Shown: positions 1 to 12,576, numbered from the stretch's first letter. The stretch: DNA of 64,000 nt from Armillaria gallica (GCA_037576215.1 JBANDB010000015.1:2232001-2296000); one strand, 5' to 3'. Program-made: numbers and translations. Notes: generated by a model from the sequence alone, not told the origin.

Positions 1-2331
1 GAAGGAGCGGCATCATCAACGAGGTCGCACTGCGGACTGAGGGAGAGAATGTCTCCTTTGACGAGCTGCCGGCCTTGATATCCTCCTACTCCGACTAACA
101 TCAACGTGCTCTTGGAACCCATGAAACTGGCAGCACCAGGAAGACCACCGAGAACGGCGACATATGCACGTAGTCCATGCGTCGACTATGAAACGCCGAC
201 CTATAAGCCAAGTAGACATAAGTCAATACAAATAAGACGTACAATTCCAATCTTAAGGACGCTTCCCGCCTTGATTGATAGTCGCGTCCACATCCTGACG
301 GGCGCGCCATCCAGTATTACAGGACTTGCAGCGCCGGTAACCGCAACTGCCGTTGCTCTGTGAAACTTGAGGGTGGGACCACTAACATTATGGATAAAAT
401 TGGTCAGGCGGCCGGAGAGACAACGCGCATCGCTCACATCATCGTCGCCTCAAGTAACTCTGTCTCTGGCTTGTTTCCAACCAACATGTTGGCAACTTTC
501 GCAGCAAGCATGTCCGCTGCACCACCGAGAGGAATACCATTACCAACTGTCGGTCGTCCCGGAAGGTCCTGTATCGTCGTCAAGATACCGCCTTCCAGTA
601 CCTCTATAGCGCGAGGTACGAATTCCATCGTCGACAAGTAGGTCGTCGTTACCTTAAACAAAGCATGAAAACAACGTCAAGGAACAGACACAAAGATAGA
701 AGTTACCTGACCAAGCTGGAACTGCGCGCTTCGCACGATTTCAGCAAGGTACTCAAGGTTGTTCGGAGGACCGAGGATTGACGTTTCTACGAGCACTTCT
801 TCCATCCGCTTCAGAGCTTCTGTACGATCAGCACCGGAGACGATGAGTTTGGCGATCATTGGGTCATAGTTTGGTGTAACGTGCACTCCCGTACCCACCC
901 AAGTGTCGATGCGGAGCCAAGGGCGGGGCTCGGGCCACTGAACAAGATGAAGCGTCCCGGGAGAGGGTGTGAATTGACCATACATAGGGTTCTCGCAATA
1001 TACCCGAGCTTCAATCGCATGTCCTGTGGGGCCTGAATGCACCGGTATCTCGTGCGCACTCAACGATAAACTGGCTTTCTGCTTGAGACCGAGCTTAATC
1101 ATGAGCTCGACGAGATCCAGTCCGGGATTGATCATTTCGGTGACGGCGTGCTCGACCTGAATTCTAGCGTTGAGTTCAAGAAAGTAGAAATCGCCGGTTT
1201 CATCGTCGACAACGAACTCGACGGTACCAGCTGAACGGTAATTGATGCTGGAGCAGAGGCGAACAGCGGCTTCGCACATCGCCTTTCTCACGTCGGCGCG
1301 TCCGTCACTCAAGAATGGACTAGGACCCTCTTCGATAACTTTCTGCAGGTAATCAGTTTGTTGACTATATCAAGATGACGTTATGGTACTAACCTGATGC
1401 CGTCTCTGCACACTACATTCTCTCTCGGAGAAATGGGTAACAAAGCCTTCACCGTTGCCAAAAACTCTGGAAACAAGGTGAGTTCAAATGGTGTTTGAAC
1501 ATAATCCTACCCACTGTATCTCTATATGCCGAGCTTGTCTAACATATTTCTCTAAGAATACGGCAGAGTTCTTGAACAGAGCCTGTCGTAAAAGAAAGAT
1601 GGTGAACAAGAAGATTCAAGTGAATGACCTATGACCACTTACACCACCCTTGGCCTGTGTAACAACGAAATACTTCTCAAGATCGCTAGAATCTTCACAT
1701 ATCTGCATACCCATGCCACCCCCTCCGCCGGTTGCCTTGAGCATAACGGGATAGCCTATCTGTTGTGCTGCAGTCAGCGCTTGTTCAAGCGTGTCGACAA
1801 TGCCATCGCTCCCGGGGACAATAGGTACTCCTGCTTCGATTGCAACTTGGCGCGCTTCGTGCTTCAGACCCATCTTGGTCATCTGTTCAGGGGTGGGCCC
1901 TAGGAAAGTGATGCCTTCGTTCTGACACAATTCTACAAAGTCCTGATGACGAAAGTCAGCGAGAAGAATTTGACTGGGGTCGGATAACGCGTTGGTCATG
2001 CCACCGAGACGCGTCAAGTAACATATGCGACGAAACCGACTGTACTCACTGGATTTTCAGAAAGGAAGCCATATCCAGGAGCAAGGAGAGTTGCGCCTGA
2101 CTTCTTAGCGATAGTAATAATTTCATCCATCTCAAGGTATCCTCTGGGGTTCGATCCTTCGCCATCAGGACCATGCCCTACGACGTAAGCCTCGTCTGCA
2201 AGGGCGACATGGGGTGCCGACGCGTCCGCATGTGTATAAATGGCGACGGTTGGTATAGACAGCTTTTTGGCGCTGTTGAGGATTCGGACGGCAATTTCAC
2301 CACGATTCGCGACGAGGAGTTTACAGTCCAT
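1..2331 (-). CDS. lamA: LamA-type biotin-dependent lactam/urea carboxylase (3' end outside window)
   Basis: Exons read 2331-2050, 1942-1643, 1582-1515, 1466-1394, 1342-707, 652-438, 381-243 and 185 to beyond base 1; all join in frame, giving about 632 residues so far. The start [18 protein letters not shown] is the canonical N-terminus of a biotin carboxylase. The glycine-rich ATP-grasp loop ([12 protein letters not shown]) and the catalytic [10 protein letters not shown] (E-x-N-x-R) follow. From about residue 480 the sequence changes to the AHS2/KipA-type domain of urea carboxylases ([20 protein letters not shown], then [11 protein letters not shown]). No amidase domain precedes it, so it is not a full DUR1,2 urea amidolyase. 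Aspergillus nidulans LamA has this kind of architecture and acts with LamB in 2-pyrrolidinone use. The nearby LamB, GABA aminotransferase and SSADH support LamA, but a urea carboxylase cannot be excluded without the missing C-terminus (AHS1 and biotinyl domains expected). Confidence 0.88.
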
Positions 2332-3466
2332 GGCAGAGTGAAAGAAATCACAACGAGAAACGCCCAGTGGGAGGAGGTACTGAATTGTCCCCTGGTGCCA
2401 TGCAGCTAATAATCTTGGCCCGGGCGAAACCGAACTGGCCGCTGCCTTTGCTCAGCCTCTGCAATCGGTTTGCTGATAAGCTCCTATCACGGGGCATGAA
2501 GTAAGCATGCAAACTGTAGGGAACTACGGCGGAATTAACAGGGGCATCGTTGGGCGAGAAAGATAACAGAGAGTAGCCGGTCCTGTTTAGCCGGCGCGAA
2601 AAAAACCGGCATTTCCCGATTTGGACATCACCGCTTTGAATTTGAACCGCCACCTACTAAACAAGCACTCCGCCTTGCGTGCCTGTTGTCCTCCACTCGT
2701 ATCTTTATGAAATAGGGCTACCGATCGATCATAGGGACGCCTAGAAAATCCCTCAAAATCATGTGAAATTCAAGCGCGTAACCTAGAGTCTCGCTGCGAT
2801 ACTGATGTGCCATTTCCAAAGCTCACAGAGTTTAGGAGCATATGTACCATTAACATGCTAAGCCAGATTATAATTGTGTGGCTTTCTCGTTTGAGTAAGT
2901 CGTATCATATCCCTCCAAGTACTAATCCAAAAAGATTGACTGAAAATAGGTTCGACGCAATACGAGACCGATAAAAATCCACTTTCTTTGCCGTCCAGAC
3001 AACATTCCCATACCTAAAAGTCTATTTTAATTTCAAAGTTAGGCGCCCCAATTCGGCCCTGAAAGTCTTCCATGCATTTCCCATCAAACGTTAAGTATCG
3101 TTCAATTTGATTGACAATAGAAGATAATGGATAAGAAGTATGTTTGCCAAGGAAAGTAGCGCGAAAGGCGCAGCACCTTGACCCTGAAATTGTACAATGC
3201 ACTCCAATCCCGCGTTGCTCTTCATCCATATACCGAAATCATCCAAGCGTGCCGGTGATAAGTGCCGCTGGGTATTATTAGCCACCTCTGATTTTTTTAA
3301 ACTGAAATTTCACTGATAATGAATGTCGACATTGGTATACGGATACAGATAACGAAGAAGTACTTCTTTCAGGGATAAACACCAGATGGATGCAAGTTCG
3401 CCCGCCCCCAGCCTGTGCTACCGATCTTCTCTGTCTGCCTCTCTTGATCTCGGTCTTCCCTGAGCA
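2332..3466. promoter_or_regulatory. Divergent promoter of lamA and DUR3 with a GATAA cluster
   Basis: This 1.1 kb region separates two divergently transcribed genes and shows no convincing coding frame. I count eight GATAA cores on the + strand, starting near 2475, 2562, 2970, 3123, 3130, 3257, 3315 and 3348, and none seen in the reverse orientation. HGATAR is the site of AreA/NIT2-type GATA factors that switch on nitrogen-source genes. About one per strand would be expected by chance at this length. Nitrogen control is an inference from the motif and the gene content. Confidence 0.55.
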
Positions 3467-6178
3467 ATGCAAATTCAACCCATATTCTCCCCCGGCTTCG
3501 GCTATGGAATCGTGAGTCATACTTATCACGTCGCGTTCTTTCATTCATGGCTGTGAAATAACAGGTCATCGGGTTAGGCGCAGCGTTTGCCATCATCATG
3601 AGTATTGTCGCGTGGGGTCTCAGCAGATATGCCGGCGAAACGCAAGATTCGGAGATGCAAATGACTGCTAAAAAGTCAGTTCGTACTGGTCTTTTGGCTG
3701 CGTCGGTTGTCTCCTCCTGGACTATTGCTGGTTGGTTGTTCCTTTTTTCACACAAAGTGACTTTCTCACTTCCTGATAGCGACTCTTCTTACGTCAACTG
3801 CATACGGATACTCTTATGGTGTCTCGGGTGGCTGGTGGTACGGTGCCGGTGCTTGTGTGCAAATCTTGTTGTTCACAGCATGTGCAATTGAGCTTAAGCG
3901 TCGCGCTCCGGCTGCTCATGTAAGTTTCGAACTCATCATATCCTCAATGCTCGCTAATAAGCATATAGACTTTCGCCGAAGTTGTCAAAGTTCGCTTTGG
4001 ACCAGCAGGGCACTTTACTCTTGCTTTTTACTCGTTCTTGTATCAGTTATTCGCTTCGGTCAACTTGCTAGTCGGCGCTGGCTCTATTTTCTCTACTTTA
4101 ACAGGAATGAGGTGGGCTTACCTCTCAATGCTTTTATTGTCTGTTCATCCACGTTATCATCTAGCGCCGATGCAGCTTGTATGCTTCTACCCCTTGGTGT
4201 AATTATCTATTCCGCGCTCGGAGGTAAGGTCCATTCCCTCTTGTCCTCGTTGCTTGATTGAACGGTATGACAGGAATTAAGTCGACTTTCCTATCCGACT
4301 ACGTCCACACTTTGATCATTTACATCATCTTGCTCATATCCGTTATCGTCGTCTATGGCACATCGAGCTTGATAGGATCTCCGGGCGACATGTACGAATT
4401 GCTTCGCAAAGCAGCACTTGCCCATCCCATCGACGGCAATCAAGATGGAGAATATCTGACCATGAAATCCCTTTCCGGTGGCCTCGTTGGTAAGTTTGTG
4501 ATCTCAATGTTCATGGTCAGTGTACTTACTCTGAGATCTCCTTAGGCGCCGTGTTCGTAGGAAGCGGGTTCTCGTAAGGTTTCTCTCCTTGATATAACAT
4601 TCTCATATATTCAGAAATTTCCCCCAGCGCCGCTGTTGACTCGCAGCTGTTCCAGAAGGTCAACTTATACTTTATCACTTTTAAGTCGGCATACTGAATT
4701 CCATTTCAGGCTATCGCGGCAAATCCGGAGAGCACCATCGGTGGATACCTTTTGGGAGGAACCGCCTGGTTTGCCATCCCTTTCTGTCTCGCCAGTACTT
4801 GGGGTCTCGCGGCTGCAGCTCTGGAAAGTCACCCCTCGTGGCCAACTTATCCTGACCGCTTGACTGCAGCCCAAGTATCGGAGGGATTACCGATGCCATT
4901 GGCCGCCTTGACGGTTCTTGGTAAGGGTGGCGCTGGTGCTGTCATTGTAGGTATTCTGTTTCTCGTCGCTTGACGAGAAGTCTAACGGACTTGAATTCAG
5001 GTTATGCTGTTCATGGCGGCGACAAGTGCTATGAGTTCTGAGACAATGGCTGTCACCGGACTGGTTACTTATGATATTTACCGAACTTATGTCAACCCCA
5101 AGGTGCGTGGTTACATGATTATTCCGATTTCTATGTTCTCAGAGGATAAAAACATTTCTAGGCCTCTGACAAACAGTTGAAAGCTATCGCTCATCTTACC
5201 GTCATCCTTTTCGGTCTTTCTGTCGGCGCCATTGCCTGTGGTTTCCTCCATGCTGGGTTTTCCGTCAATTTCATCGTTACCGCCATTGGTATCATTGTTG
5301 ACAGGTTCGTTCAAATTTTCATGAGGCCTTGAGCGTTGGTCTTAGGTATCTGCACAGTGCCGTTATTCCCATGGTCTGCACACTCACTTGGGCACGAATG
5401 AACACCCTTGCATGCGTTGGTGCTCCCATCCTTGGTTCCTCGGTCGCGCTTGTGGCATGGTTTGTGTCCACAAAACACTACTCTGGCGAGATCACCATCG
5501 ACACCCTCTCTACTCTCAAACCATTGGCTCTAGGAAACGGCATTTCCATCATTGCACCCCTCATTTTCGTGCCTTCGTTGTAAGTACTAATTTGTCCCAC
5601 GTATTCCCTGGTCTGACAATCATTCGCTTAGGACTTTCATCGGTGGAAACCAGAACTTTGATTGGAACCGTCTCAAGCATGAGATCACAGCTGTGAAGGC
5701 CCACGGCGAAGATCACCACGAACACACGCATTCGACTGACGACGAAAAAGAAACTGACGACAAGGAGAAAGGCGAAATCAGCACCACTGTCGTAATGACA
5801 AAGGAGGGGTCAGATGAGCTCGTCGAGGTTGACTTGTCCGACCACGCCGAGCGCGTCTTGAAAGCGGGACGAGCGAAGGCCCTTTGGGCTGCATCCGCCA
5901 TGACCCTCATTTTCTGCATTTTGGTCCCCCTTCCGATGTATTTCACTAACTACGTCTTTTCCAAAGGTGAGATACTATAAGTTTTGTCGCATGCCATGAG
6001 AGAGCTGACGCCGTACCTTTCAGGATTTTTCATCTTCTGGGTCGTGACGATTTTCCTTTGGGCGTTCTACGCTGCGTTAACCATCGGTATTCTTCCCTTA
6101 TGGGAAGGCCGCTTCGGTATCGCTGGCTTCATCAGAGGAGTGTGGAAGGATATAAAGCATGTTTCTTCTCGCGCTTGA
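3467..6178 (+). CDS. DUR3: DUR3-type urea/polyamine:cation symporter (SSS family)
   Basis: Fourteen exons (3467-3511, 3565-3730, 3780-3919, 3969-4111, 4165-4223, 4274-4489, 4546-4573, 4628-4658, 4710-4946, 5001-5102, 5162-5304, 5346-5579, 5632-5966, 6024-6178) join in frame to 677 residues, the normal size for fungal Dur3. The start [18 protein letters not shown] matches the family N-terminus. Conserved stretches include [14 protein letters not shown], the [20 protein letters not shown] region, the LMLF-like [13 protein letters not shown] helix and the VTYDIYRTY motif. About 14-15 hydrophobic helices are visible, with a charged His/Asp/Glu-rich loop near residues 530-590. Dur3 proteins import urea and polyamines with H+ or Na+ across the plasma membrane. 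In this cluster the cargo could be urea, a polyamine, GABA or a lactam; the sequence does not decide. Confidence 0.92.
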
Positions 6179-6586
6179 ACGGAGAGTGAAAGTGTATTTT
6201 TATTGGGCTAACGATATTTGGATGACGGGCTGAAGATGCCGGATTGACGTATTCTATTTTGGTACTGGATGACTATAATGCGAGGGTTATATGATACAAG
6301 TGTACTGCTCATCCGTAAACTGGGTAATAAAACCAGTGTTTTTATAACTAAAGGACGAACCAATGTAAAGCTGGGGGAATGAGAGTGGTAATGACATTCA
6401 TTAGTGTAACAGGAGAGACTTTTCAAGCCTAACATACAGTATACATACTATAAAAATAAGAATAAGGGTGGACTCTGAGGGACAGAGTACATGAGATAAT
6501 CTACTGATTGGAGGGTTCAGAAATGATGATACGTTTCCTGCGCTGGAGAAAACAGTTAGTACAAACAACAGACACAGCCTGGATGA

Positions 6587-7543
6587 TCAGACACAGACCC
6601 GGAGTGGTTCGAACGGATGGTTTAGAGCAGACATGGTCGCGTCATCATCGAGATCGCCAGCATGGAAAGAAGACGTTGAATCCGTAGCTGATGACTCATT
6701 GTTGGGGGATGAAGGAAGGAGTGGAGGAGCAGTATCGTCGACAGACGCGTCGGCGATGAATGTGGACGCAAATGCAGACGCAGCCGTTAGCGCCTTCCTA
6801 CGGAGGAGGGTGAACAAGCCAGGGCTGTCTACTGAGAAATTTCAATGGAAAACGCGACTGCGATGTCATGTTACTGACCATGACCTGACGGTAAACGAGC
6901 AGGAGCAATAGGATCTGTCAGCTTATACATCTCCCGACGAAAATGTCTCCAGATGTCTGTAGCAGTGTCAGGATGGACAATTAGCTCGTTACTGAAACCA
7001 CTCGCCGGTGTACCGATCTATTGTCTTTTGTATATACACCCAGACGAATAACTCCAATTCAGTATCTCGAGACTCGTCGCGCAATTCGACGTCACCTCGG
7101 TCCATAGTAGAGAATACTATTTTATACCACTCGGGTGAAAACGCCGGTGCACGCATATTTCGGGGTGGGGGAGCTGGCGCACAATCACCTTGGGAGAGTT
7201 GAACGATGTGATTTTCACTCTCGATCCGTGAATCAAGCGACATGTCAACCTTCGTTGTCGCAAGTTTAAGAAGGTCGGGCCATGCCGAGACACCAGATTT
7301 ATTGGGATCTGGAATCTCGGTGTCGAGACTAGGTATAGAAACATTGTACAGCGCAGAAAGCGCAGTGGATAGAGCAGGAGACTGCAACGTGTGTACTTCT
7401 GTGGCATCGGAGGGTACTGCTCCATAGTCGGCAAAGAATGGACCATACTTGCAATAATCCTTCCATTTGAATGGGAGATAGTTCGAGTGGTCATGTATGC
7501 GGGAGGTGGGTCGAGGCTTGAGGTAAATCTTGACGTCCGCCAT
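6587..7543 (-). CDS. Hypothetical protein, three exons
   Basis: I do not recognise this protein. A model of 7543-7038, 6991-6879 and 6828-6587 stays in frame through two introns of about 46-50 bp and gives roughly 286 residues. It starts MADVKIYLKPRPTSR. The middle has aromatic motifs (FKWKDYCKYGPFFADYG) and the C-terminal third is Ser/Thr/Asp-rich and probably disordered. There is no signal peptide or obvious membrane helix. An upstream in-frame methionine at 7597 is a possible alternative start. It lies convergent to DUR3 inside the lam/GABA cluster; no role can be assigned. Confidence 0.5.
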
Positions 7544-7953
7544 GAGACATACTGATACTGGACCAAAGTCAGCTATAAAAGGGGAGAGAATATTCAAGGT
7601 TTTTTACCAGTTTCTTTACTGAAAAAACTGTTCTATACAAAATTTGCAAAATACGGTGAAATCTTGATCTGAATATCTCAGTAAAAAATACTAAGAAGAA
7701 ACTTTGTATTTTTTTTTTTGCATATTCATGGGGTCGAAAGTTCGTGATGATTCGTCCCTAGTTTTTGTATGGCTACGAGCAGCTCGTTAACCGCAATCAT
7801 TACAGCCAAATAAATATGATGATGAAGATGAGGGGTATCAGGGTCATTATCGCTTACTACAGTTGTGGACAATCAAAGTCCGCCAAAATTCCGACCCATT
7901 TTTAGGCGGACCGTGGTCAGGAAAATGGCCGGTTTCTTTGGTCCTCAATATCA
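7544..7953. other. Intergenic, no feature seen
   Basis: AT-rich stretch with short A and T runs (for example around 7710) between the hypothetical gene and the UBC6 relic. I see no coding frame. Confidence 0.4.
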
Positions 7954-9264
7954 ATGGCCACCAAAGCTGCCAGCAAGCGCGTACGTCGTCCGTTTTCTTC
8001 CGAAAGCCATCGCTTACCCTCGCTACAGCTGTCCAAGGAATATGTGACCATGCAAAGAGAACCACCACCATTCGTTTGGGCGGTACCCGACAAAAAGAAC
8101 ATCTCAACCTGTGAGGACTTCTTTCCTGCGACTCAGCTTCTTCCTTATCGAACTGACGTTTCTTGGTAGGGAACTACATTATAGTTGGTAGAACTGCTGT
8201 GCTGTATAGTGCACTTCTCACGGAATTGTCTAGCGTGGCCCACCTGTTTCACCCTTCGTCGGCGGATAGTATGTACCATGGCCTCTTGCTCTTTCCTTCG
8301 GAGTATCCGTTTAAGCCTCCTGGTATCAAGGCGCATCCACTATTCTTATCAGTCCATATCTCGTTCTGAAGTATTGGCCCAGATGCTTACCCGCTCCGGA
8401 CACCCCGACAAGAAGATATGTTTCTCGATGTCAGATTTCATCCTGGATCTGTGCGTCTAGCACTTGCTTTTACCTACTTGCCGCTCATATTGCGCTAGTG
8501 GAACCCCCGCTTGGAGTGTTGCGACAATGTGCGTTTGCGTTTGCCTTTTTCTTTGGCCGTCATCTATCTTCGTTTCCGGCAATCAATGCATCAAGTGCAA
8601 GCGAGCACCGTAATTCATTTTCCCGAGTGACATCTCCTTACCCCGACCGTTGCTCGCTGCCTGTTCCTGCCTTTTGCTTACGCTTTTCCCCTAGTCTGAC
8701 GGGTCTACTTTTCTTCATACTATCGGATGAGATGACAACCGGTTCTGTGACATCTTCTGATACCCACAAGCGTACCTATGCTCAACGAAGCCATGGATAA
8801 ATCTTAGATAGGCGTGGTTCAAAGATGCTTTCCCCGACGTAAGTCTCTCCGTAACGGAGACTTTCATCATGATACGCTTACCGATCGCTATGGCATTGCA
8901 GTATTGTACGCCACAACCCCGAGACTTGCCAAATATGAATGAGCGGGAACGAGGCATCATAAAGTCACCTGCGACTCTCTTCCCTTCGCACCTCAACCGA
9001 CTACACCAGCTCCCCAAACAGTTATAGCCAAACTAGCCCCCCGCCTTCTCCGGCGGTTACACCAACAGCACCGACGATATCAGCTGCTAGCCCCCCCGCG
9101 GCTCAATGGGTAAACCCGACGAGGCTGCTCATGCCGTGGGGTGGGCTAGTAGGTGGAGTCAATTGTTCTAGCAGAAGTGGCGCTGGGGTATCCGTATCAC
9201 TCTCGCCGTTATAACACTCATTCTTGTTGTTTCACCGTATTCTTCATCTTTATCTTCCACCTAA
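7954..9264 (+). pseudogene. UBC6: Relic of a UBC6-type ubiquitin-conjugating enzyme (E2, ER tail-anchored)
   Basis: The whole length of a Ubc6/UBE2J2-type protein can be followed: MATKAASKR, an intron, REPPPFVWAVPDKKNI, YHGLLLFPSEYPFKPPGIK, the PDKKICFSMSDF segment, LSDEMTTGSVTSSD, HKRTYAQRSH, and a C-terminal tail anchor (WRWGIRITLAVITLILVV) ending at 9264. It is broken in several places. An extra 7 bases with a TAG lie just before the YHG motif (about 8268). The next intron would need a GC donor. One T is missing in the DFHPG codons (about 8436). One C is extra in the NPAW codons (about 8506). SHAWN is scrambled with a stop (about 8797). Ubc6 acts in ER-associated degradation, and a working copy is presumably elsewhere in the genome. 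Confidence 0.85.
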
Positions 9265-9320
9265 GATTTCACAGACAACACTGGATAGCTTTGTATAATT
9301 GAAAAAATATATCACAAGTC

Positions 9321-10056
9321 TCAAACCCTGTCAGCAGCAACCTGCTCTCTTTCTCTTCCCGCGTCAATTGTTGCCCACTGAACAACATTTTCGGATTCAA
9401 TTCTTTTATACTGCTTTCGCACTCTCCGCTGCATCTCCTCTTTCTCGTACCGTTCATTATCGTATTCTCCACGCTGCCTTGCTTCTCCAGGAGTAATATC
9501 AGGAAACACAACGAGGTCCGGCGCTGGCAATCCAACATCCGGAGACCTACACCACTCGTAAGGCAGGCCTTTTGACGTGCTGAACGCGATGCCAGAGAAG
9601 GCGTATTGATCACATAGCACTGTCGTCCCAGATTCAAGAAAGTCCTCGATAGTAGATCTAGGTTAGTTCGTATCCCAGTCCTCCTGCAACTATAGTTAAG
9701 GATCCTCACGCAAGCTCCCATCGGTAAGCCGAGAATGATAGGTGAATCGCATGATCATCAAGCTCAGATTTGGACTGAAGATAAGAATCTATCATCTTGC
9801 CGATCGAGGTACTGTCCTATATGGGGGGAGGGCATCACGATGGGGGATACGCGTAAATTCGACATGCATACCAGGAAATTTGTGCAGTTTCTGCGTTGAA
9901 GATTTGTCTTGAAGATCCGCTATCTGGGTCGTTTTTCCGGATCCATTGAGGCCTTTAATCACGATGGACGCACCGCGGGCCGTGGTGCCAGGTGAGTGCG
10001 GGAGCGATCGGAGGTTGACTTCCTTTTTTGGCTGGATCCTTCCTCGATGCAGCCAT
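9321..10056 (-). pseudogene. CDC8: Relic of thymidylate kinase
   Basis: Reading down from 10056 the frame starts MAASRKDPAKKG. The P-loop GLNGSGKTTQ (about 9930-9960) follows in another frame, then DSTSIGKMIDSYLQ, and then the highly typical GLPYEWCRSPDVGLPAPDL and RYEKEEMQRRVRKQYKRI, ending at 9321. At least two frame changes are needed, one before the P-loop and one before the DSTSIG segment. The stretch between P-loop and DRT-like motif is shortened. The conserved DR(Y/H) motif reads DQY, so a catalytic arginine is lost. dTMP kinase is essential, so an intact copy must lie elsewhere. It is convergent with the UBC6 relic, 57 bp away. Confidence 0.8.
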
Positions 10057-11300
10057 GATCATCCGAGAATCAATTTTTGATTTCTGGCCCGTCACCTCTT
10101 ATGCTTGGTTATATCCGAAACTCGGCGCAGCACTAGGACGGTCTTCTTTTATGGAATGTAACTATCTCGTCTTGGGCCTTGAGTAGCTTGAGCCGGCAGG
10201 AACGGAGCACTAAGAACGAATCGATGTCGATGATTGCAGAAATTTATTTCACTTGCCATTCACAGCGTTTCGGGTAACCCAGGCCTTCAAAGTTCTCTCT
10301 TCTCTCTGCTCTCAATGCTATTTCGTGTTATGATATAGATCTGTGCCAATTTCTTGTATTCATTGCTCTTCTGCTGCTGTCATCAAGCCATCGTGCTGAA
10401 TAGCAACACAATTTCATTGTCTTTCTTGGCAGCGGGTTCTTTTTTGGTATCTATCTAGTTCCAGTCATCAGAGCCAGCCAAATATCGTGTAGCAGGCACA
10501 ATGAAACAGGTTGGGATACGGCAACATTTATAGGGCAAGTAAATTCCGGGAAGACCGGACTTACAAGGTGTGCTAATGGCATCTGTATCTGTGCTGATAC
10601 TAGCCTGGCCGTTAGAAACAATCATACCGTCGGAATCATCAAATCTGCGAGGGACATTTGAAGAAAAAACCTTCCATAGATATCCGACTATATGGCGATA
10701 CTTCCGGGCTGTGTAGCCTTCCGTCTTGAAATTAGTCGACGACTTCGCATATGCCGCGTTATGCCCATAAATCGTGCACTCATTCGGACCTAATGTAACT
10801 GCGGGACTCACACATCAAATTTGCATCAAACCTGACATTATCGATCTCATATCTCACCTTTCTACCTACGTATTCTCTCTTGAACAAAGTCTGGAAGTTC
10901 CCTTGTCATTTATTTGAAGACTTGGTGTGTACTTGCCATTTTCATAGCTCGTATTGATCTATTACAATGTAGAGCAAACAGGTGTGCGGCTATTCGAATG
11001 TATGTACGATTCAACTCATCTCCCTCGGTTGCTTCTTTTGTCCGTACTCAATCGGTGTCGTGTTTCAAAGGAAATTCTCGTTGCAAGCCACCTATACATG
11101 CGACATATGCCATTCAATCGCTCACTGCTGTGCAGCTAAGATGCTAATTGACCTATACGGTGTGGCATGACCTTGGACAGGCGGCGCTGGTTTCATTCTT
11201 TGAGGAACATTGGCCAGGCGATGTGCTCTATATAATGGGAGGGTACGGTATCTAGTTGTACTCATAAACGATCTTGCTGTTCACTCATACATTCATTCAG
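10057..11300. other. Intergenic, no supported gene
   Basis: Upstream of the seven-helix gene. A 118-codon open frame on the minus strand (10455-10811) has no recognisable domain and I do not call it. Otherwise I see nothing. Confidence 0.4.
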
Positions 11301-12576
11301 ATGTCCTTAAAGACTGGTGGGGTAGGTTCTTCCATGGGCAAAAATGGCTTTCAAGATGGGAGATTCAACGAAATTATGGAACTCGCTGTATTGCACGGTG
11401 AGCGTGTATTCCAAGTTACTGTTCTTTAGCTCTGCTAATAGTGGCTCAATAACATAGGCATATACACTGGCATCCTTTCCGTTACACTGTGGAATATATG
11501 TGGGTCGAGTCGGTTATGCCTTGTATTCTAAATATATCCAAGGCAACTCCCACACAGTTAACAGCAAATCTCGGACTATTGGACGAGTCATGTTACCTGT
11601 TATCATATTGCTCTACATCATCACGACGATCAATTTCTCCTTCAATTGGACACTTAGTCGGTTAATACTCTTTCGGTCAACACTTTCCACAGAAACGTTT
11701 CATTCTCAATGGGGTCCGGTTGGGATGCTAGCTACAGGCGTTGGTATCACGGCCGTCATAAGCACTGTCGTCGCAGACTGTACCATGGTATGTGCAACTT
11801 TTGCAGTACGTATCGCGGTCAATTTAATGTTATGAAAACTAGATTTGGCGTTGCTGGATGGTTTGGGGACAACGCTGGCTCGTGGTTCTGCTTCCAATCC
11901 TTTGTCTTGCTTCTGGATTTAGTGCGATGTCCGATAATCTTGCTTTCATATATCCACTAACAGCCGATACTTTGTACAGGTTTCAAAATTTTTGAAATTA
12001 CCGCAGCAGAAAACCTTGGGTTCAAACGTGTGGTCTTTCTTATAATTTACATATCCTGCGTCATTGCTACGACTCTATGGTGCACCATTCTCATTGTTCT
12101 TCGCATCCTGATTGTCATACGGGCACAAAGAGGAGAGGGTGGTAGTCTTGGAGAGTATCGCCATGTCATTGAACTCCTCATTGAGTCTTCGGCCCTGCAT
12201 TCTGTGACTTTGATCATATATGTCGCCCTGGAAGGGAGCAATAACTGGGCGAGCGATTACTTTAACACCCTGGCGGCAATCACAACGGTACGCACTGGTC
12301 TACCCTTTCCTGAATATAATAGATAAAAATTGCATGCAGGGAGTTGCTCCGACTCTCCTCGTCGGACGTGTAGCAGCAGGTCAAGCTCGTCCGGATGATT
12401 CCTGGGAGGGTAGTATCATATCATCGCTTCGCTTTGAAGCGCACCCGCAGGCCGGTTCTCAGACAAGCTCCCAGGAGAGTTTCATGACAGACGATACTCT
12501 CGAGAATGACCTAGAACCTCAGCCAGAACGAGTGGACAAGTCTGAAGAGATCAGCACTGAAAAGAGGGTTCAATGA
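11301..12576 (+). CDS. Seven-transmembrane protein of a basidiomycete-expanded family
   Basis: Exons 11301-11397, 11458-11499, 11558-11787, 11843-11921, 11980-12287 and 12340-12576 join in frame to 330 residues. About seven hydrophobic helices are visible. The fourth exon begins with IWRCWMVWGQRWLVVLLPIL, a signature I associate with a large uncharacterised Agaricomycete membrane-protein family. The C-terminal ~75 residues are hydrophilic (Ser/Glu/Gln-rich), as expected for a cytoplasmic tail, which gives the protein a receptor-like layout. No ligand or partner is indicated. It sits between the cluster's transporter and dehydrogenase, so a sensing role is possible but unproven. Confidence 0.8.

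Noticed and set aside
6989..7597. Cdc14-like phosphatase identity for the hypothetical gene
   Set aside because: FADYG and FADFG resemble a Cdc14 N-terminal motif, but nothing else of that domain and no HCx5R site is present.
10455..10811. 118-codon minus-strand open frame
   Set aside because: No domain, signal peptide, intron support or recognisable family; amino-acid composition looks random.
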